Assembly (NCBI GenBank): GCA_034509495.1
Contig: CM067503.1
Location: 5,282,633 to 5,346,632 of the forward strand
DNA from: Acestrorhynchus altus
Lineage: Eukaryota > Chordata > Actinopteri > Characiformes > Acestrorhynchidae
Reading direction: 5' to 3'
Length of the DNA stretch: 64,000 bases
The stretch's first letter is position 1, and every line of letters starts with the position of its first letter. The position numbers and the translations under genes were made by a program. The notes beneath the pieces were generated by a model. That model did no database searches and was not told the DNA's origin. It saw only the letters and a program-made list of their open reading frames with translations. Below, one piece after another: positions 63,660 through 64,000 of the stretch.

Positions 63660-64000
63660 ATGTCCAAATGTTTGTAGCGACTCCTTCTAATGAAAGCGTT
63701 CAGCAACTTTAAGTTATACCCATTGCTGACACGCGTGCAAATGCACACACAGCTGGTGCCTGCATTGCCAATAGAATTGAACTTTCCGGATCAGAAAAAC
63801 CTGTCTGCACCTTGTCTAATGCTAAGCGTGGGCTAAAGGGGTATAAAGCTGTGGAGCAGTGGAACTGTGTTCTGTGGAATGATGGTGCTCCATCCAATAC
63901 ATTTTGGATGAGTTTGGGTGGTGAGCATCCAACATTCATCCAACAAATGCTTGTGTTGCTCAATGCAATCAAACCCACACAGCAATGCTCCAAACTCTAC
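63660..64000 (-). mobile_element. Tc1-derived MITE (family A), cut by window edge
   Basis: Reverse copy of the 27.39-27.93 kb element: terminal 'AATGTCCAAATGTTTGTAGC', then 'GGAGCAGTGGAACTGTGTTC' and 'GTGCTCCATCCAATACATTT'. It lies in a Rab intron. Confidence 0.65.

Overview
The window looks like nuclear DNA of a teleost fish, probably an otophysan (characin, catfish or knifefish group). The support is spliced genes with GT-AG introns, dense remnants of Tc1/mariner, L2-type LINE, tRNA-derived SINE and palindromic MITE families typical of fish, long AT, GT, GA and GATA microsatellites, and vertebrate-type CpG islands. It is gene-poor: three protein-coding loci can be supported and most of the rest is interspersed repeat or unrecognised intergenic sequence. 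The order was not resolved by any search.

Layout. 1-14.9 kb is intergenic, with LINE, solo-LTR, MITE and Tc1 debris. 14.9-18.3 kb (+) holds a four-exon gene for a 385-residue protein kinase with an intact catalytic core and a C-terminal tail that resembles the tail motif of vimentin/desmin-type intermediate filaments. One or two orphan candidate exons follow at 18.7 and 20.7 kb. 19-39 kb is repeat-rich intergenic DNA, including a Tc1 element with an L2 LINE inserted inside it. 39-43.4 kb is a chain of simple and tandem repeats ending in a minisatellite with a 33-bp unit next to a CpG island. 43.57-49.95 kb (+) is mex3a (two coding exons, two KH domains, C-terminal RING), with a Tc1 remnant in its intron. 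About 7 kb downstream of mex3a has no recognisable transposon and probably is its 3' UTR. 59.5-64 kb (-) carries the last three coding exons of a Rab11-class GTPase whose 5' exons lie beyond the right edge.

mex3a and the Rab gene are convergent, with candidate polyadenylation signals under 100 bp apart. In human 1q22 MEX3A is likewise tail-to-tail with a Rab11-subfamily gene, RAB25, so this is conserved microsynteny. The encoded protein, however, reads as Rab11 rather than Rab25. The kinase has no evident functional tie to the other two genes.
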